From: DATJGR01 sp963812255
GTDB taxonomy: Bacteria; Pseudomonadota; Gammaproteobacteria; Pseudomonadales; Azotimanducaceae
DNA length: 64,000 bases
Assembly: GCA_963812255.1 (NCBI GenBank)
Contig: CAWEUM010000005.1
Location: 124,001-188,000, forward strand
Reading direction: 5' to 3'
Below are positions 9,370 through 18,227 of this stretch, piece by piece. A model generated the notes under the pieces. The model did no database searches. It had not been told where the DNA came from and saw only the letters and a program-made list of their open reading frames with translations. Made by a program: the position numbers and the translations under genes. Every line of letters starts with the position of its first letter. Position 1 is the stretch's first letter.

Positions 9370-12300
9370 TCAGGCCAGCCCCTGCGAGGTCAGGATGCCG
9401 GCCGGCATGTTGATCGCATACATCGTGCTCAGCTGACCTTCCTGACCACTGAGAAACGCGCCAGGCAACGCTGCATTGAACAGTGCTGCCGTTGCATGCT
9501 CACCCGCCGCAAACCCTGTGGTCCGGTGGAGCGAACCGTCGTCCCGCAATTCAGCAGCGGGGCCGCCAATCACCGGCGGCAACCACGCCACGGCGGTTGG
9601 ACCTACCGAGATCTGACCCACGACATCGATCGGAGCCTGAACATCTGAACCGTTACCGACGAGGATGATGCGATCATCGCTGCCGAGGTTCGCGGCGCCG
9701 CTCCACGCACCCCAGGTACCGGGACCGCCTCCCGCGGTGCTCAGATTGCTGTCGGCGCTGTCGACGCGGATATAGATGTCGTAGCTCACACCGCTCTGAA
9801 AGGTGCGACCACTGTGATCGGAACTCGAACCCTGCACGAGGTCGAACACGACGATACTGGTATCGACACTGAGTTCCGTGTCGAAGTTGAGTGTGGTGCT
9901 GTTGTTGATCCCGGTGTATGCGTTGCCCGCCGGGTCGGTGATCGCACCACCCGCGATCTGAACGTTGTAGGTGCTGTCGGTGTTCAGGTCGGAGGTGGGG
10001 TCGACGGTGACCTGATTGCCGCTGACGCTGACCTGAGACCCGTCGGTAACACCGATGGTCCGCGCATCGCTGCCGTCGCTGATGGTGATGTTGCCGCTGC
10101 CAGTCTGCACGTTTTCGCTGAACTTGAGCACGATGTCGTCACCCACCGCGATGCCGGTACTTCCATCTGCCGGCGTGCTGGACGTCAATGTCGGCGCGGT
10201 CGTATCGACCAGGAACGATGGGTCGACCTTCGCGTGACTCAAAACTGCCACGTTGCCCGCCGTGTCCGTCAGCGAGCCGCCGTTCTGCTGCAGCGAGTTT
10301 TTCGAGATGCTGATGCCGTCTTTATCGGTGTCGCCCGGTTGCACGGTGTAGTCAAAGACGAGGTTCGTGGTGCCGCTGCCCGACGCATATCTCGCGTAGT
10401 CCGTGCTGCCACCGACGTTCAGAGCGATACGCGGCGTACCCCCCGAGGTGTCGACGTTGGTGTTCTCGCTCATCGTCACCGTCACGTGCACGATATCACC
10501 AGCGTTGAGTGTGTTGCTCTGCGCGCCGATCGCGCCGGTGAACGCAACGTCGCTGACCGTGGGCGCGGTCTCGTCGACGACGTTGATGATCCCCAACGAC
10601 ACGGGTCGTTGACTACTGTTGCCCGCGGCGTCCGTAGCCACCACGGTGAAGTTGTAACTGGACTTCGATTCGAAATCCGGGTTGGCCGTCAGTTTCACGG
10701 CACCGGTACTGCCATTGATGCTGAAAGCGGCCGCATCGCCGGCAGAGCTGAGGCTGTAAGTGGTGCTGCCCGTGCTGATATCGCCAGTGTCGGTGCTGGT
10801 GACCGTGTAGACCACCTGACCCGCACCACTGTTCTCGCTGATCGCCGGCGCGGTGGCGCCGGACGTGATGGTCGGAGCGACCTCGTCGACGTTGTTGATG
10901 GCCAGGGAGACCGCACGTTGGCTGCTGTTGCCCGCGGCGTCGGTCGCCACCACGGTAAAGCTGTAGCTGGACTTCGCCTCGAAATTGGGATTGCCGGTCA
11001 GCGTCACTGCACCGCTACTCGCGTTGATGCTGAAGGCGGCCGCGTCGCCGCCGGAGAGGAGGCTGTACGCGGTGTTGCCGGTACTGATATCGCCTTTATC
11101 AGTGCTGGTGACCGTGTAGACCACCTGGCCCGCGCCGCTGTTTTCGTTGATGGCCTTGGCGGTGGCGCCGGACGTGATGGTTGGAGCGACCTCGTCCAGG
11201 TCGTTGATGGTGAGCCGAACCGCCTGCTCGGCACTGTGGCCGGCCGCATCGGTGGCGACCACAGTGAAATCATAGCGAGGCTTCGCCTCCTGGTTGGGAT
11301 TGTCCGTGAGCGTAACCGCGCCTGTAGTGGCGTTGATGCTGAAAGCGGCGGCATCGGCGCCCGGCTTGAGGCTGAAGGCTACGCCGCCGCTAATGTCGCC
11401 CGTGTCGTCGGCGATGGCGGTGTAAACGACCTGGTTGGATCCGCTGTTCTCATTGATCGCTGGCGCGGTGGCCCCGGACGTAATGGTCGGCGCGACCTCA
11501 TCCAGGTTGTTGATGGCGAGCTGCACCACCTGCTCGGAACTGTTGCCGTCCACGTCGGTGGCCACCACGGTGAAGCTGTAGCTGGCCTTCGTCTCGTAAT
11601 CCGGGTCGCCGGCCAGCGTTACCGCGCCGCTGGCCGCGTCGATGCCGAAGGCCGCCGCATCACCGACGTCCTTGAGGCTCCAGGTCAAGGCGCCCGTGTC
11701 GGTCGCGGTCGCCGTGTACACCACCTGGTCGGCGCCACTGTTCTCGCCGATCGCCGCGGCAGTGGCACCGGAAGTGATGAACGGCGCAGAATCGTTCTGG
11801 TCCCCAATGCTGAGCCCGACCGCCAGCTCGGCGCGATTGTTCGCAGCATCGGTGGCCACCACCGTGAAGCTGTAGCTGGGTTTCGTCTCAAAATCCGGGT
11901 TGTCGGTCAGGGTCACCGCGCCGGTGGTGGCGTCGATGCTGAAGGCAGCCGCGTCGCCGCCGGCCAGGCTCCAGGTGAACGGACTTGCGTCGGTCGCGGT
12001 GGCCGTGTACACGACCTGACCCGCGCCGCTGTTCTCGGGAATGCTCGGAGCGGTCCTGCCTGACGTGATCTGCGGCGGAGAAGTGTCCACGGTGCTGCCG
12101 CCCCCGCCGCCGGTCCCTCCGCCTCCTCCAGCCCCGCCGTCACCACTGCCACCACCACTGCCGCCACCACCGCCCGCGGCGGCAAGTCCCAGCAGCAGCC
12201 CACCTGCCGCCAACCCACCCCAGAGCGCCGGGGAGCCGCCCCCACCGCTGGGGTTGTTTCCAACGACCCGGGCGCCGCCATCATCTTGATTATGACCATC

Positions 12301-12681
12301 GCCTTGCTCGGCGGACCAGACGACTTGTTCACCCTCCGGGGATCCTGCCAGCACCGGAGATTCCGCGCTGAGCGGCGAGCCGGAAAAAGGACCCGCGCCA
12401 CCGGCGACGTCTGGCGACGGGTAGAAGGTAACAGCCGGCGTTGCAAAGAAGCCATTGAGCACCAGCACCTCGGCGCTATCCACCTCGATGACGAGGTCGT
12501 CGCCCTGGCGCTCGGCCACCATTGCCTGCGGCGCCTCGTAGTTGGCGCGGTCGATCAGCGCATAAGCCGCCCCTGGATCGGCAGAGACACGCTGGGGTAC
12601 TGCGAGGGGGATCCACTCGACGGTGCCATCGGCGAGGCGCCGGGTCAGGACCAGATTGGACAGTTCGGCTTGGCTATTCAT
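9370..12681 (-). CDS. Large secreted or surface adhesin with five cadherin-like repeats
   Basis: This 1103-residue protein has an N-terminal module of about 150 residues with an LWGGLAAGGLLLGLAAA hydrophobic stretch and Gly/Ser-rich linker, resembling retention modules of LapA/BapA-type adhesins. Five cadherin-like repeats of about 100 residues follow, each with ENSG..QVVYTA, DAAAF.I, TGAVTL and YSFTVVATD. Then come two Ig-like domains (DTTAPTLTSSTPADGSTG) and a unique C-terminus ending in ILTSQGLA. Canonical RTX nonapeptides are not visible, unusual for a type I substrate. It is encoded directly before the sulfotransferase and transporter genes and is their likely cargo, probably acting in cell adhesion. 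Confidence 0.85.
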   Translation of the reverse strand: MNSQAELSNLVLTRRLADGTVEWIPLAVPQRVSADPGAAYALIDRANYEAPQAMVAERQGDDLVIEVDSAEVLVLNGFFATPAVTFYPSPDVAGGAGPFSGSPLSAESPVLAGSPEGEQVVWSAEQGDGHNQDDGGARVVGNNPSGGGGSPALWGGLAAGGLLLGLAAAGGGGGSGGGSGDGGAGGGGGTGGGGGSTVDTSPPQITSGRTAPSIPENSGAGQVVYTATATDASPFTWSLAGGDAAAFSIDATTGAVTLTDNPDFETKPSYSFTVVATDAANNRAELAVGLSIGDQNDSAPFITSGATAAAIGENSGADQVVYTATATDTGALTWSLKDVGDAAAFGIDAASGAVTLAGDPDYETKASYSFTVVATDVDGNSSEQVVQLAINNLDEVAPTITSGATAPAINENSGSNQVVYTAIADDTGDISGGVAFSLKPGADAAAFSINATTGAVTLTDNPNQEAKPRYDFTVVATDAAGHSAEQAVRLTINDLDEVAPTITSGATAKAINENSGAGQVVYTVTSTDKGDISTGNTAYSLLSGGDAAAFSINASSGAVTLTGNPNFEAKSSYSFTVVATDAAGNSSQRAVSLAINNVDEVAPTITSGATAPAISENSGAGQVVYTVTSTDTGDISTGSTTYSLSSAGDAAAFSINGSTGAVKLTANPDFESKSSYNFTVVATDAAGNSSQRPVSLGIINVVDETAPTVSDVAFTGAIGAQSNTLNAGDIVHVTVTMSENTNVDTSGGTPRIALNVGGSTDYARYASGSGTTNLVFDYTVQPGDTDKDGISISKNSLQQNGGSLTDTAGNVAVLSHAKVDPSFLVDTTAPTLTSSTPADGSTGIAVGDDIVLKFSENVQTGSGNITISDGSDARTIGVTDGSQVSVSGNQVTVDPTSDLNTDSTYNVQIAGGAITDPAGNAYTGINNSTTLNFDTELSVDTSIVVFDLVQGSSSDHSGRTFQSGVSYDIYIRVDSADSNLSTAGGGPGTWGAWSGAANLGSDDRIILVGNGSDVQAPIDVVGQISVGPTAVAWLPPVIGGPAAELRDDGSLHRTTGFAAGEHATAALFNAALPGAFLSGQEGQLSTMYAINMPAGILTSQGLA
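10577..12083 (-). repeat. Five tandem cadherin-like coding repeats (about 300 bp each)
   Basis: Five adjacent in-frame units encode 96-102 residues each, starting with a P-x-ITSG-x-TA motif. Units 3, 4 and 5 (the gene-distal ones, about 10577-11490) are the most alike, sharing APTITSGATA and GDIS near the middle, which suggests recent duplication. The first two units are more divergent. Such repeats are prone to copy-number change and to mis-assembly from short reads. Confidence 0.85.
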
Positions 12682-12882
12682 CGCTCGTTGCTACTCTGCA
12701 GACGTGACGTTTACTACTCCGCCGAATGGGAGACCCGGCTTGGAAGAGGCGATCCCATTCTAACTGCGTTTTCCCATTGCCCCGCGCGTCCGCCCACAGC
12801 AGCAGTTTGCAGCGAAGGCGCCGCGGCCGGCTGCCAGTCGCCTGGGTCCTCGCGTTTTCGAACACGCCGGCTAGCCGACGCA

Positions 12883-14811
12883 TCAGTTGCGAAGGTCGAA
12901 GCGCACACTGCTGCGCACCGGCATAGGCCGGCCTTTGTAGAGCACCGGTTCGAAGCGCCATTCGTCCACCGCGCGCCGCACGGCCCGTTCGAGTTTTTCA
13001 GGAGGGGCGTTGAGCACTTCCACGTCGCGCACCTCGCCACCGGTGCTGACCGTGAACTGAACTTCCACGAATGTCTCGGCGCCTTTGGCAACACCGCGGG
13101 GCAAGCGGGGCGGCTGCCGGCTGATCGCGACGAGTTGATCGACCGGGTACAGCGTCTCGAAATGCCCGGCACGGGCGTCGCTCAGCCGCTGCCGGTACTC
13201 GACCTCGCCTCGTAGATCGGCAACGAGTTCCGGATTGACGCCAGCGTCGGCCGCGCCCTGCAAAGAACTGCGTGCGTCGTCCAGCGCGCCCGTGGCGAGC
13301 TGCGCCAACGTACGATTGATCAACCCCTGCCGGACCGATTTCAGTCCGTTGTTAGCCTCTTCAGATTTGGGATCCAGCGCCAGAATCCGCTTGTAGAATG
13401 TATAGGCACTCGTTTCCGGCGGTGTCATCAGCCGGCCCTGCCCCAATGCCACATCGGCCGCTCGCAGAAGACGGAGGCGCGCTTGCTCCGCGGCCCGCGC
13501 CTGCTTCGCCAAGTCCGCTTTATCGATCTTTTCGATCTGCTGCTGTTTCGCCACGACGGGCTGGGGTTGACTACCCGTGTTCTGAAGATTCGGTACAGCC
13601 GCAGCGGCGCTGCCGGTCTGCGCAACCTGGGGCGTCGGGCGACGCTCCACCGGCGCCGGGAGGCGCTCCACCGGCGCCGGCGCAACCCGTTCAACCGAAG
13701 CGGCGATCTGCCGAGGCTCGGGAGACCGCTCCGAGGTGCCGTCCGCGACTTCTTCGCGACTCTTCCGCTCGGTCGTCGGCGGCGCGTCCTCGACTGAAGC
13801 CGGCGGCAAGGGCCGGGCCGGGCCGTTGGACGCCATTTTTTCATCTACGTCCGACGCCGACACCGCCGGTTCGACGGCCGCCGCTGCCACCGTTTCCCCC
13901 TCTGGTTCAGGCGACCGCTTGACGCTGCCCTCCGGCACCGTCGCCTCACGGACCGCCTGATCGTTGGTCACCAGCGCGTCCTCGGCCAGATGCGGCAGCG
14001 GCAACGTCGGAGCCTGAATGGTAGATGGCGTCGCATCGGCCGCGGGCGCCGCTATGGGCGGCTTGCTCAGCGTTTGATACAGCAGCGCGATCCCAATACC
14101 ACCACCCACCCCAATCAACGCCGCCATCAACGGACTCGCAACCCGCTGACGACGAACGGCCGGCCGCCGCCCAGGCCGGTCCGCCGGGTCGATGGAAATC
14201 GTTGATTTATGCTGCCCGCTCCGACTCGATGGCTGAGCGGCGGCAAGCGCGTTATCGAGATCCTCGAGCGACTTTTCCAGGGACTGCCCGATCTGCGGCT
14301 CCGTGATGTCCTCGGTCGCTGGAACCACACAGGTCTCCACAGCGCCGGCTGGAGAGACCTCGGTGCGCTCCGGGGTCGGCAGCAGCCATCTCATGCTGAC
14401 TCGACGGGTGAGCTCGATGCACTCCGGTTCTGCCGCAGGATTCTCGCCCCCGACAATGCGGATCACGTTGTTCGGCAGATGGAGCTCTGCTGTGCGTTCA
14501 TTGCGGAGGCTGTCGCCCACCATCCGGTCGTTGCGGGTCAGCGCCCAGTTCCTCGACACGATATGGATGTGCACCGCCCCGTCTTCCAACTCGAAGCGCA
14601 CCAGCGCCGTTTGCTCCGTCGGCGCAATCACGAAGTTCCCCTGCTCGTCCTCGCCGATCACCAGACCGCTGGCGATCCGGATGTCGAATTCGCCGTCGGG
14701 CGCCTGCAGCATCCAGTGCGCGGAATCGGATTCTTGTCGGAAGGATGGAATCAAGGCCCTCGGCGCCCCCAGGCTGCTGAATCTGTCTAGGCCCCCTTTT
14801 GGCGTCGGCAT
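12883..14811 (-). CDS. TonB C-terminal protein with FHA-like N-terminal domain
   Basis: The 642-residue protein starts with about 120 residues that look like a forkhead-associated fold (IASGLVIGEDEQGNFVIA, then SRNWALTRND). A Pro/Arg linker, one membrane helix near 230-250 (LMAALIGVGGGIGIALLYQ), a long Pro/Glu/Ala periplasmic stretch, a helical region near 430-540 and a TonB C-terminal domain (VEVQFTVSTGGEVRDVEVL, then VDEWRFEPVLYKGRPM) follow. The topology is that of a TonB-like energy transducer, with a cytoplasmic FHA-like module that could sense phosphothreonine. It leads the gene run into the adhesin and secretion genes, 201 bases upstream of the adhesin. The FHA call is weaker than the TonB call. 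Confidence 0.75.
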   Translation of the reverse strand: MPTPKGGLDRFSSLGAPRALIPSFRQESDSAHWMLQAPDGEFDIRIASGLVIGEDEQGNFVIAPTEQTALVRFELEDGAVHIHIVSRNWALTRNDRMVGDSLRNERTAELHLPNNVIRIVGGENPAAEPECIELTRRVSMRWLLPTPERTEVSPAGAVETCVVPATEDITEPQIGQSLEKSLEDLDNALAAAQPSSRSGQHKSTISIDPADRPGRRPAVRRQRVASPLMAALIGVGGGIGIALLYQTLSKPPIAAPAADATPSTIQAPTLPLPHLAEDALVTNDQAVREATVPEGSVKRSPEPEGETVAAAAVEPAVSASDVDEKMASNGPARPLPPASVEDAPPTTERKSREEVADGTSERSPEPRQIAASVERVAPAPVERLPAPVERRPTPQVAQTGSAAAAVPNLQNTGSQPQPVVAKQQQIEKIDKADLAKQARAAEQARLRLLRAADVALGQGRLMTPPETSAYTFYKRILALDPKSEEANNGLKSVRQGLINRTLAQLATGALDDARSSLQGAADAGVNPELVADLRGEVEYRQRLSDARAGHFETLYPVDQLVAISRQPPRLPRGVAKGAETFVEVQFTVSTGGEVRDVEVLNAPPEKLERAVRRAVDEWRFEPVLYKGRPMPVRSSVRFDLRN

Positions 14812-14830
14812 CTGCGTCCGGACGGGCGGG

Positions 14831-14849
14831 CCAACCTAGCTTAGGCTGG
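14831..14849. promoter_or_regulatory. Inverted repeat upstream of the secretion gene run
   Basis: CCAACCTA and TAGGCTGG form an 8-bp inverted repeat with one mismatch around a 3-base centre, 20 bases upstream of the TonB-like start. Its place suggests an operator or a promoter-proximal hairpin. No clear -35/-10 pair was identified around it. Confidence 0.3.
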
Positions 14850-15259
14850 CACGGCCGGGTGATCCAGCCTGAACTACCCGCTCCAGCCTCTTGTTCGTCG
14901 CGTCTCTGATCTCAGGATGTAAGAAGACGTCTAAAGAGAGCCAGCGCCGGTCCATGCGCGATCACGAAGCGAATCAGAAGCAATGAACGCCCGATCCCAC
15001 GCGCACAGCCTTTTTCCCCGGCGGCGGCATCACGCGCGCAAGTACGCACCACATGCTCGCTGCACGGACGAATCGAAGTGTCCTGGGAATCGAGAATAGC
15101 AAAGGAACAATCGACGTCCGGTTCCCGGATGCAGCGGAGGCAGGACTGCAGCTTCCTGACGGCCATGTTGAGGGGCTCGCGCCCGGTCGTCACAAACGGC
15201 TTTGGAACTTGGGCCAGCCCGACCACACCCGGTGCGGTAGAATGGTCGTTGGAGACGTT
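14850..15259. other. Intergenic region without recognisable gene
   Basis: This roughly 410-base stretch between two minus-strand operons holds open frames on both strands, the longest about 104 codons on the minus strand (14912-15226). None has a recognisable domain, good start context or protein-like composition. It should contain the promoter for the secretion run on its left side and the end of the ring-hydroxylation operon transcript on its right. Confidence 0.5.
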
Positions 15260-16237
15260 CTAAATGCCGAGAAACCGTTTAGCCGCACCGTGGCAGAGCG
15301 ACTCGATGTCGCTCATCTGTACGCCGTTGAGGAAACCGCGCAGATCGTCTTCCATGATCGCGTAGGGATAGTCGGTACCACCGAAGACCTGCCCGGGCGC
15401 AAACTCGCTGGCGAGGTGGCGCAGATAACCGCGCTCGTAAACCAGGCTGTCGTAGAAGAAGCGCGACGCATACTTAGCTGGGCTATCAGGCACTTTGCCA
15501 CCGAAACCGTTGGTGACATCCCAGCCTTTGCCGAGTCGATGCACCAGCGGCACGATCGCGCCGCCGCCATGGCTGAAGCCGAAGCGCAGTTTGGGATAGC
15601 GCACGGGTACACCTGCGCGAATCAACGAGATAGCGGACAGCGCGGTGTCCAGCGGAAACGCAGCGAATGGCACGAGGTCCGGAAACGCGGAGAGACGATC
15701 GGCGCCGATCGGGTGCAAGGCGTGCACAAAGATCGAGAGATCGAGGCGTTCGGCTTCGGCATAGAACTCGTCGAACCGGCGGTCACCGAGCACGGCTTCG
15801 TTGATGTTGCTGCCGATCTCGACACCGCGGAACCCATCGGCACGCAGTCGCGACAGCTCCCTGGCAGCAAGTCCTGGATCCTGCATGGGCAAAGTCCCCA
15901 GGCCCGCAAAACGACCCGGTGCGGCGGCCACCATGTCGGCGATGGTGTGGTTCATCCAGCGCGCCATCTCCAGGCCGTCGGCAGGCATGAACCAGTACGA
16001 CAGCAGTTCAGGCATTGGCGACAACGCCTGCATCGTCACACCCGCCGCATCCATGTCTGCCACACGGCGGCTCACGCTCCAGGAGCGGTCGTCGATTTCG
16101 CGAAACGGCTTGCCACCGATCATGACCCGCGCCTGGGTCGCGCTCGTACAATCCATGCACGGCCAGCGGTCGTTGCCCGGCGGACCATCCGGAAACCGCT
16201 GCGGTACCACATGACTGTGAACGTCGATGATTTCCAT
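15260..16237 (-). CDS. Amidohydrolase family 2 protein (ACMSD-like decarboxylase/hydrolase)
   Basis: The 325-residue metal-dependent amidohydrolase belongs to the ACMSD group, whose members decarboxylate or hydrolyse aromatic acids and ring-cleavage products. The metal-binding HxH is at H7-S-H9 (DVHSHVV); later ligands are visible as the His of FVHALHPIG, the His of GFSHGGG and the Asp of GGTDYPY. It follows the ferredoxin gene by 3 bases, as the last gene of the ring-hydroxylation operon. It probably decarboxylates or hydrolyses the product made by the extradiol dioxygenase in the same operon; the exact substrate is inferred from context only. Confidence 0.85.
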   Translation of the reverse strand: MEIIDVHSHVVPQRFPDGPPGNDRWPCMDCTSATQARVMIGGKPFREIDDRSWSVSRRVADMDAAGVTMQALSPMPELLSYWFMPADGLEMARWMNHTIADMVAAAPGRFAGLGTLPMQDPGLAARELSRLRADGFRGVEIGSNINEAVLGDRRFDEFYAEAERLDLSIFVHALHPIGADRLSAFPDLVPFAAFPLDTALSAISLIRAGVPVRYPKLRFGFSHGGGAIVPLVHRLGKGWDVTNGFGGKVPDSPAKYASRFFYDSLVYERGYLRHLASEFAPGQVFGGTDYPYAIMEDDLRGFLNGVQMSDIESLCHGAAKRFLGI

Positions 16238-16240
16238 ACA

Positions 16241-16552
16241 CTAGCCAGGTACGCGGACGACGATGCCGTCGAGTTCCGGCGTGATCCGAATCTGACAGCC
16301 GAGCCGGCTGGTTTCGCGCGGCTCATCGGCGAACTCGAGCATGGCGGTCTCGTCCGCCTTCGGTTCGCGCAGATGAGCGTACCAGTCTGGGTCGACGTAG
16401 ACATGGCAGGTCGCGCAACTCATGACCCCGCCGCACTCACCGATGATGCCGGGGATGCCTTCGCCAGTTGCCAGCTGCATGAGGCTTACGCCAACCGCGG
16501 CGTCGAAGTCATGACGGATGCCGTCGGGCGTGATGTAGGTAACGCGCGGCAC
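16241..16552 (-). CDS. 2Fe-2S ferredoxin
   Basis: This 103-residue plant/adrenodoxin-type ferredoxin has the cluster cysteines in GECGGVMSCATCHVYV and a fourth in SRLGCQIRI. It most likely carries electrons to the Rieske oxygenase encoded upstream in the operon. It lies 2 bases after the SDR gene. No flavoprotein ferredoxin reductase gene is present in the operon or elsewhere in the window, so the reductase must come from another locus. It is closely similar in build to the ferredoxin at 55056-55376. Confidence 0.92.
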   Translation of the reverse strand: MPRVTYITPDGIRHDFDAAVGVSLMQLATGEGIPGIIGECGGVMSCATCHVYVDPDWYAHLREPKADETAMLEFADEPRETSRLGCQIRITPELDGIVVRVPG

Positions 16553-16554
16553 GC

Positions 16555-17301
16555 TCAGAGCATCGTGCTGCCGCCGTTGACACTGATCACCTGACCGGTG
16601 ACGAACGACGCTTCATCGGTCGCGAGATACGCCACCATCGAGGCCACTTCTTCCATTTCACCGGGCCGGCCCATTGGGATGACGTCGGTGAACTTCTGCA
16701 GCAGCGCATTGCCCCGCGCCATTAGCGTCTTCACCGGTGGGGTGGCCACCATGCAAGGCGCCACGGTATTGACCGTGATGCCTTGGGTTGCGAATTCGCG
16801 CGCAAGGCCCGTGGTGAGCCCATGCACACCGCCCTTGGCCGCGTTGTACGCCGCGTGATCCCACAATCCATTGCGGACGGAATCCGCACCGATGTTGACG
16901 ATGCGGCCGCGCTTCCGGTCGAGCATCAGCGGTAACACCGCGTGGCAGCACCACAGCGTGGTCCACAAGTTGCGGTCGATCGTCTGGTGAAGTGTTTCGG
17001 CCGTGTGTTCCAGAAACGGCCGAATGACCCCGCCACCGGCATTGTTCACGAGTACGTCGATGGTGCCGAAGCGATCGCGGGTCTTCTTCACCATGTCGCG
17101 CACCACGGCTTCCTGGCTGAGATCGCCGACGTGACCTAGCGTCTCCCCGCCGAGTTCGGCGACGCATACCTGAACGTGCGCCGCGACCACATCCGCGACC
17201 ATGAGCTTCATCCCTTCGGCATGCAGGCGCTGTGCAATGACCTGACCGATACCACCACCGGCGCCGGTGACGATCGCCACTTTTCCTTTCAATCCGTTCA
17301 T
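16555..17301 (-). CDS. Short-chain dehydrogenase, probable cis-dihydrodiol dehydrogenase
   Basis: This 248-residue NAD(P)-dependent SDR has the cofactor motif VTGAGGGIGQ near residue 10, the NNAGGG motif, and the catalytic Tyr-Lys in AAYNAAKGG. The C-terminus ends in the usual TGQVISVNGGS. ATG 17301 is chosen because it has a GAGGTAA ribosome-binding site and fits the family N-terminus. Placed between an extradiol dioxygenase and a ferredoxin in a Rieske dioxygenase operon, its likely role is to oxidise the cis-dihydrodiol to a catechol. Confidence 0.88.
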   Translation of the reverse strand: MNGLKGKVAIVTGAGGGIGQVIAQRLHAEGMKLMVADVVAAHVQVCVAELGGETLGHVGDLSQEAVVRDMVKKTRDRFGTIDVLVNNAGGGVIRPFLEHTAETLHQTIDRNLWTTLWCCHAVLPLMLDRKRGRIVNIGADSVRNGLWDHAAYNAAKGGVHGLTTGLAREFATQGITVNTVAPCMVATPPVKTLMARGNALLQKFTDVIPMGRPGEMEEVASMVAYLATDEASFVTGQVISVNGGSTML

Positions 17302-17305
17302 CTGA

Positions 17306-18217
17306 TTACCTCGAAGCCGCGAGCGGCTCGATCGCCCCTGCGCCGGCAAAGTTCTTCTCAGGCACCGCGCCCCAGAAATCGATGGAGCTCAAACCCGGCG
17401 GCATCAGCCGGGGCTCGCGCGCATTCAGTTCTGGAAACTCTTCCATGCCGAAGCTGTATTCCACTGTGATGCCGTCGGGATCCAGGAAGTACAGGAACAC
17501 CGATTCGGAGGGCGGATGCCGGCCTGGACCGAATACGATCGGCACGTCGTTCTTCTTCATGCGCCACAACGCACGGCCGATATCGTCCATGTCGGTGACC
17601 ATGAAGTTCACGTGGTGCAGCCGGTTCGAGTTGGAGTTGCTCAGTCCCAGCGAGTGATGCAGCGGATTAGGGAAACAGCGGGTGAACGTCACCGCCCCGT
17701 CGATGCGATCCGATGCCCGGAAGTTGAGCTGTTCGAGAAAGAACTTCTCGGTCTTTTGGTGATCGGCGCAGTGCAGCACGATGTGGCCGAGCCGCGCGAT
17801 CTTTGCCACCGTCGGCACAAACGGCGTCGACGCCTCTGTTAGCTTGCTGAAGTACTCGAATGTCGCGCCGGTATTTGGTTCCGTAATACGGAATGCACCT
17901 TCCACCCCGAGCGCCTCGCACTCGGACGCGACCACGTCATAGGCGCGAATGTCGAGCGCTTCCAGGTGCCCGCGGATCTTGGCGAGCTCTCCGGGCGATT
18001 CCATTTCCCAGCCGACGCGGCGCAGACCGGCCTGCGCACCCTGATGCAGGATCACATCGTGATGACGACCGCTGCAGCGGAAGAGCTGCTCGCCACCTGG
18101 AGCAGTGCCCGCGGGCGCGAGCCCCAGCATGTCCTCATAAAAGCGCGCCGAACGTGCCAGGTCCGTGACGTTGAGCGCCACGTAGCCGAGCCTGCGGTAA
18201 CGAAAGTCAACGGCCAT
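17306..18217 (-). CDS. Extradiol ring-cleavage dioxygenase (VOC superfamily, type I)
   Basis: The 303-residue two-domain VOC protein should open a catechol ring next to its hydroxyls using Fe(II) and O2. The C-terminal domain shows the 2-His-1-Glu metal site: H145 (RLGHIVLH), H202 (LHHVNF) and E253 (ITVEYSFG). The protein is the typical length for the BphC/CmtC/HsaC group. It follows the Rieske beta gene by 10 bases, and in the presumed pathway uses the catechol made by the SDR at 16555-17301. Confidence 0.9.
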   Translation of the reverse strand: MAVDFRYRRLGYVALNVTDLARSARFYEDMLGLAPAGTAPGGEQLFRCSGRHHDVILHQGAQAGLRRVGWEMESPGELAKIRGHLEALDIRAYDVVASECEALGVEGAFRITEPNTGATFEYFSKLTEASTPFVPTVAKIARLGHIVLHCADHQKTEKFFLEQLNFRASDRIDGAVTFTRCFPNPLHHSLGLSNSNSNRLHHVNFMVTDMDDIGRALWRMKKNDVPIVFGPGRHPPSESVFLYFLDPDGITVEYSFGMEEFPELNAREPRLMPPGLSSIDFWGAVPEKNFAGAGAIEPLAASR

Positions 18218-18227
18218 GATTCCCCCC

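Noticed and set aside
6919..9648. A 909-codon open frame on the plus strand
   Set aside because: It is the antisense shadow of the TPR-sulfotransferase gene; high GC suppresses stops in that frame, and the translation has no domain, while the minus-strand protein has full motifs.
9814..12063. A 749-codon plus-strand frame with internal repeats
   Set aside because: Its repeats mirror the cadherin repeats on the other strand; it has no independent start signal or recognisable domain.
10577..12083. Regularly spaced repeats that could suggest a repeat array or CRISPR
   Set aside because: The period is about 300 bases, in frame, and encodes cadherin-like domains; there are no short direct repeats with unique spacers.
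14912..15226. A 104-codon minus-strand frame between two operons
   Set aside because: Cys/Arg-rich, no domain, poor start context; more likely a chance frame in the intergenic region.
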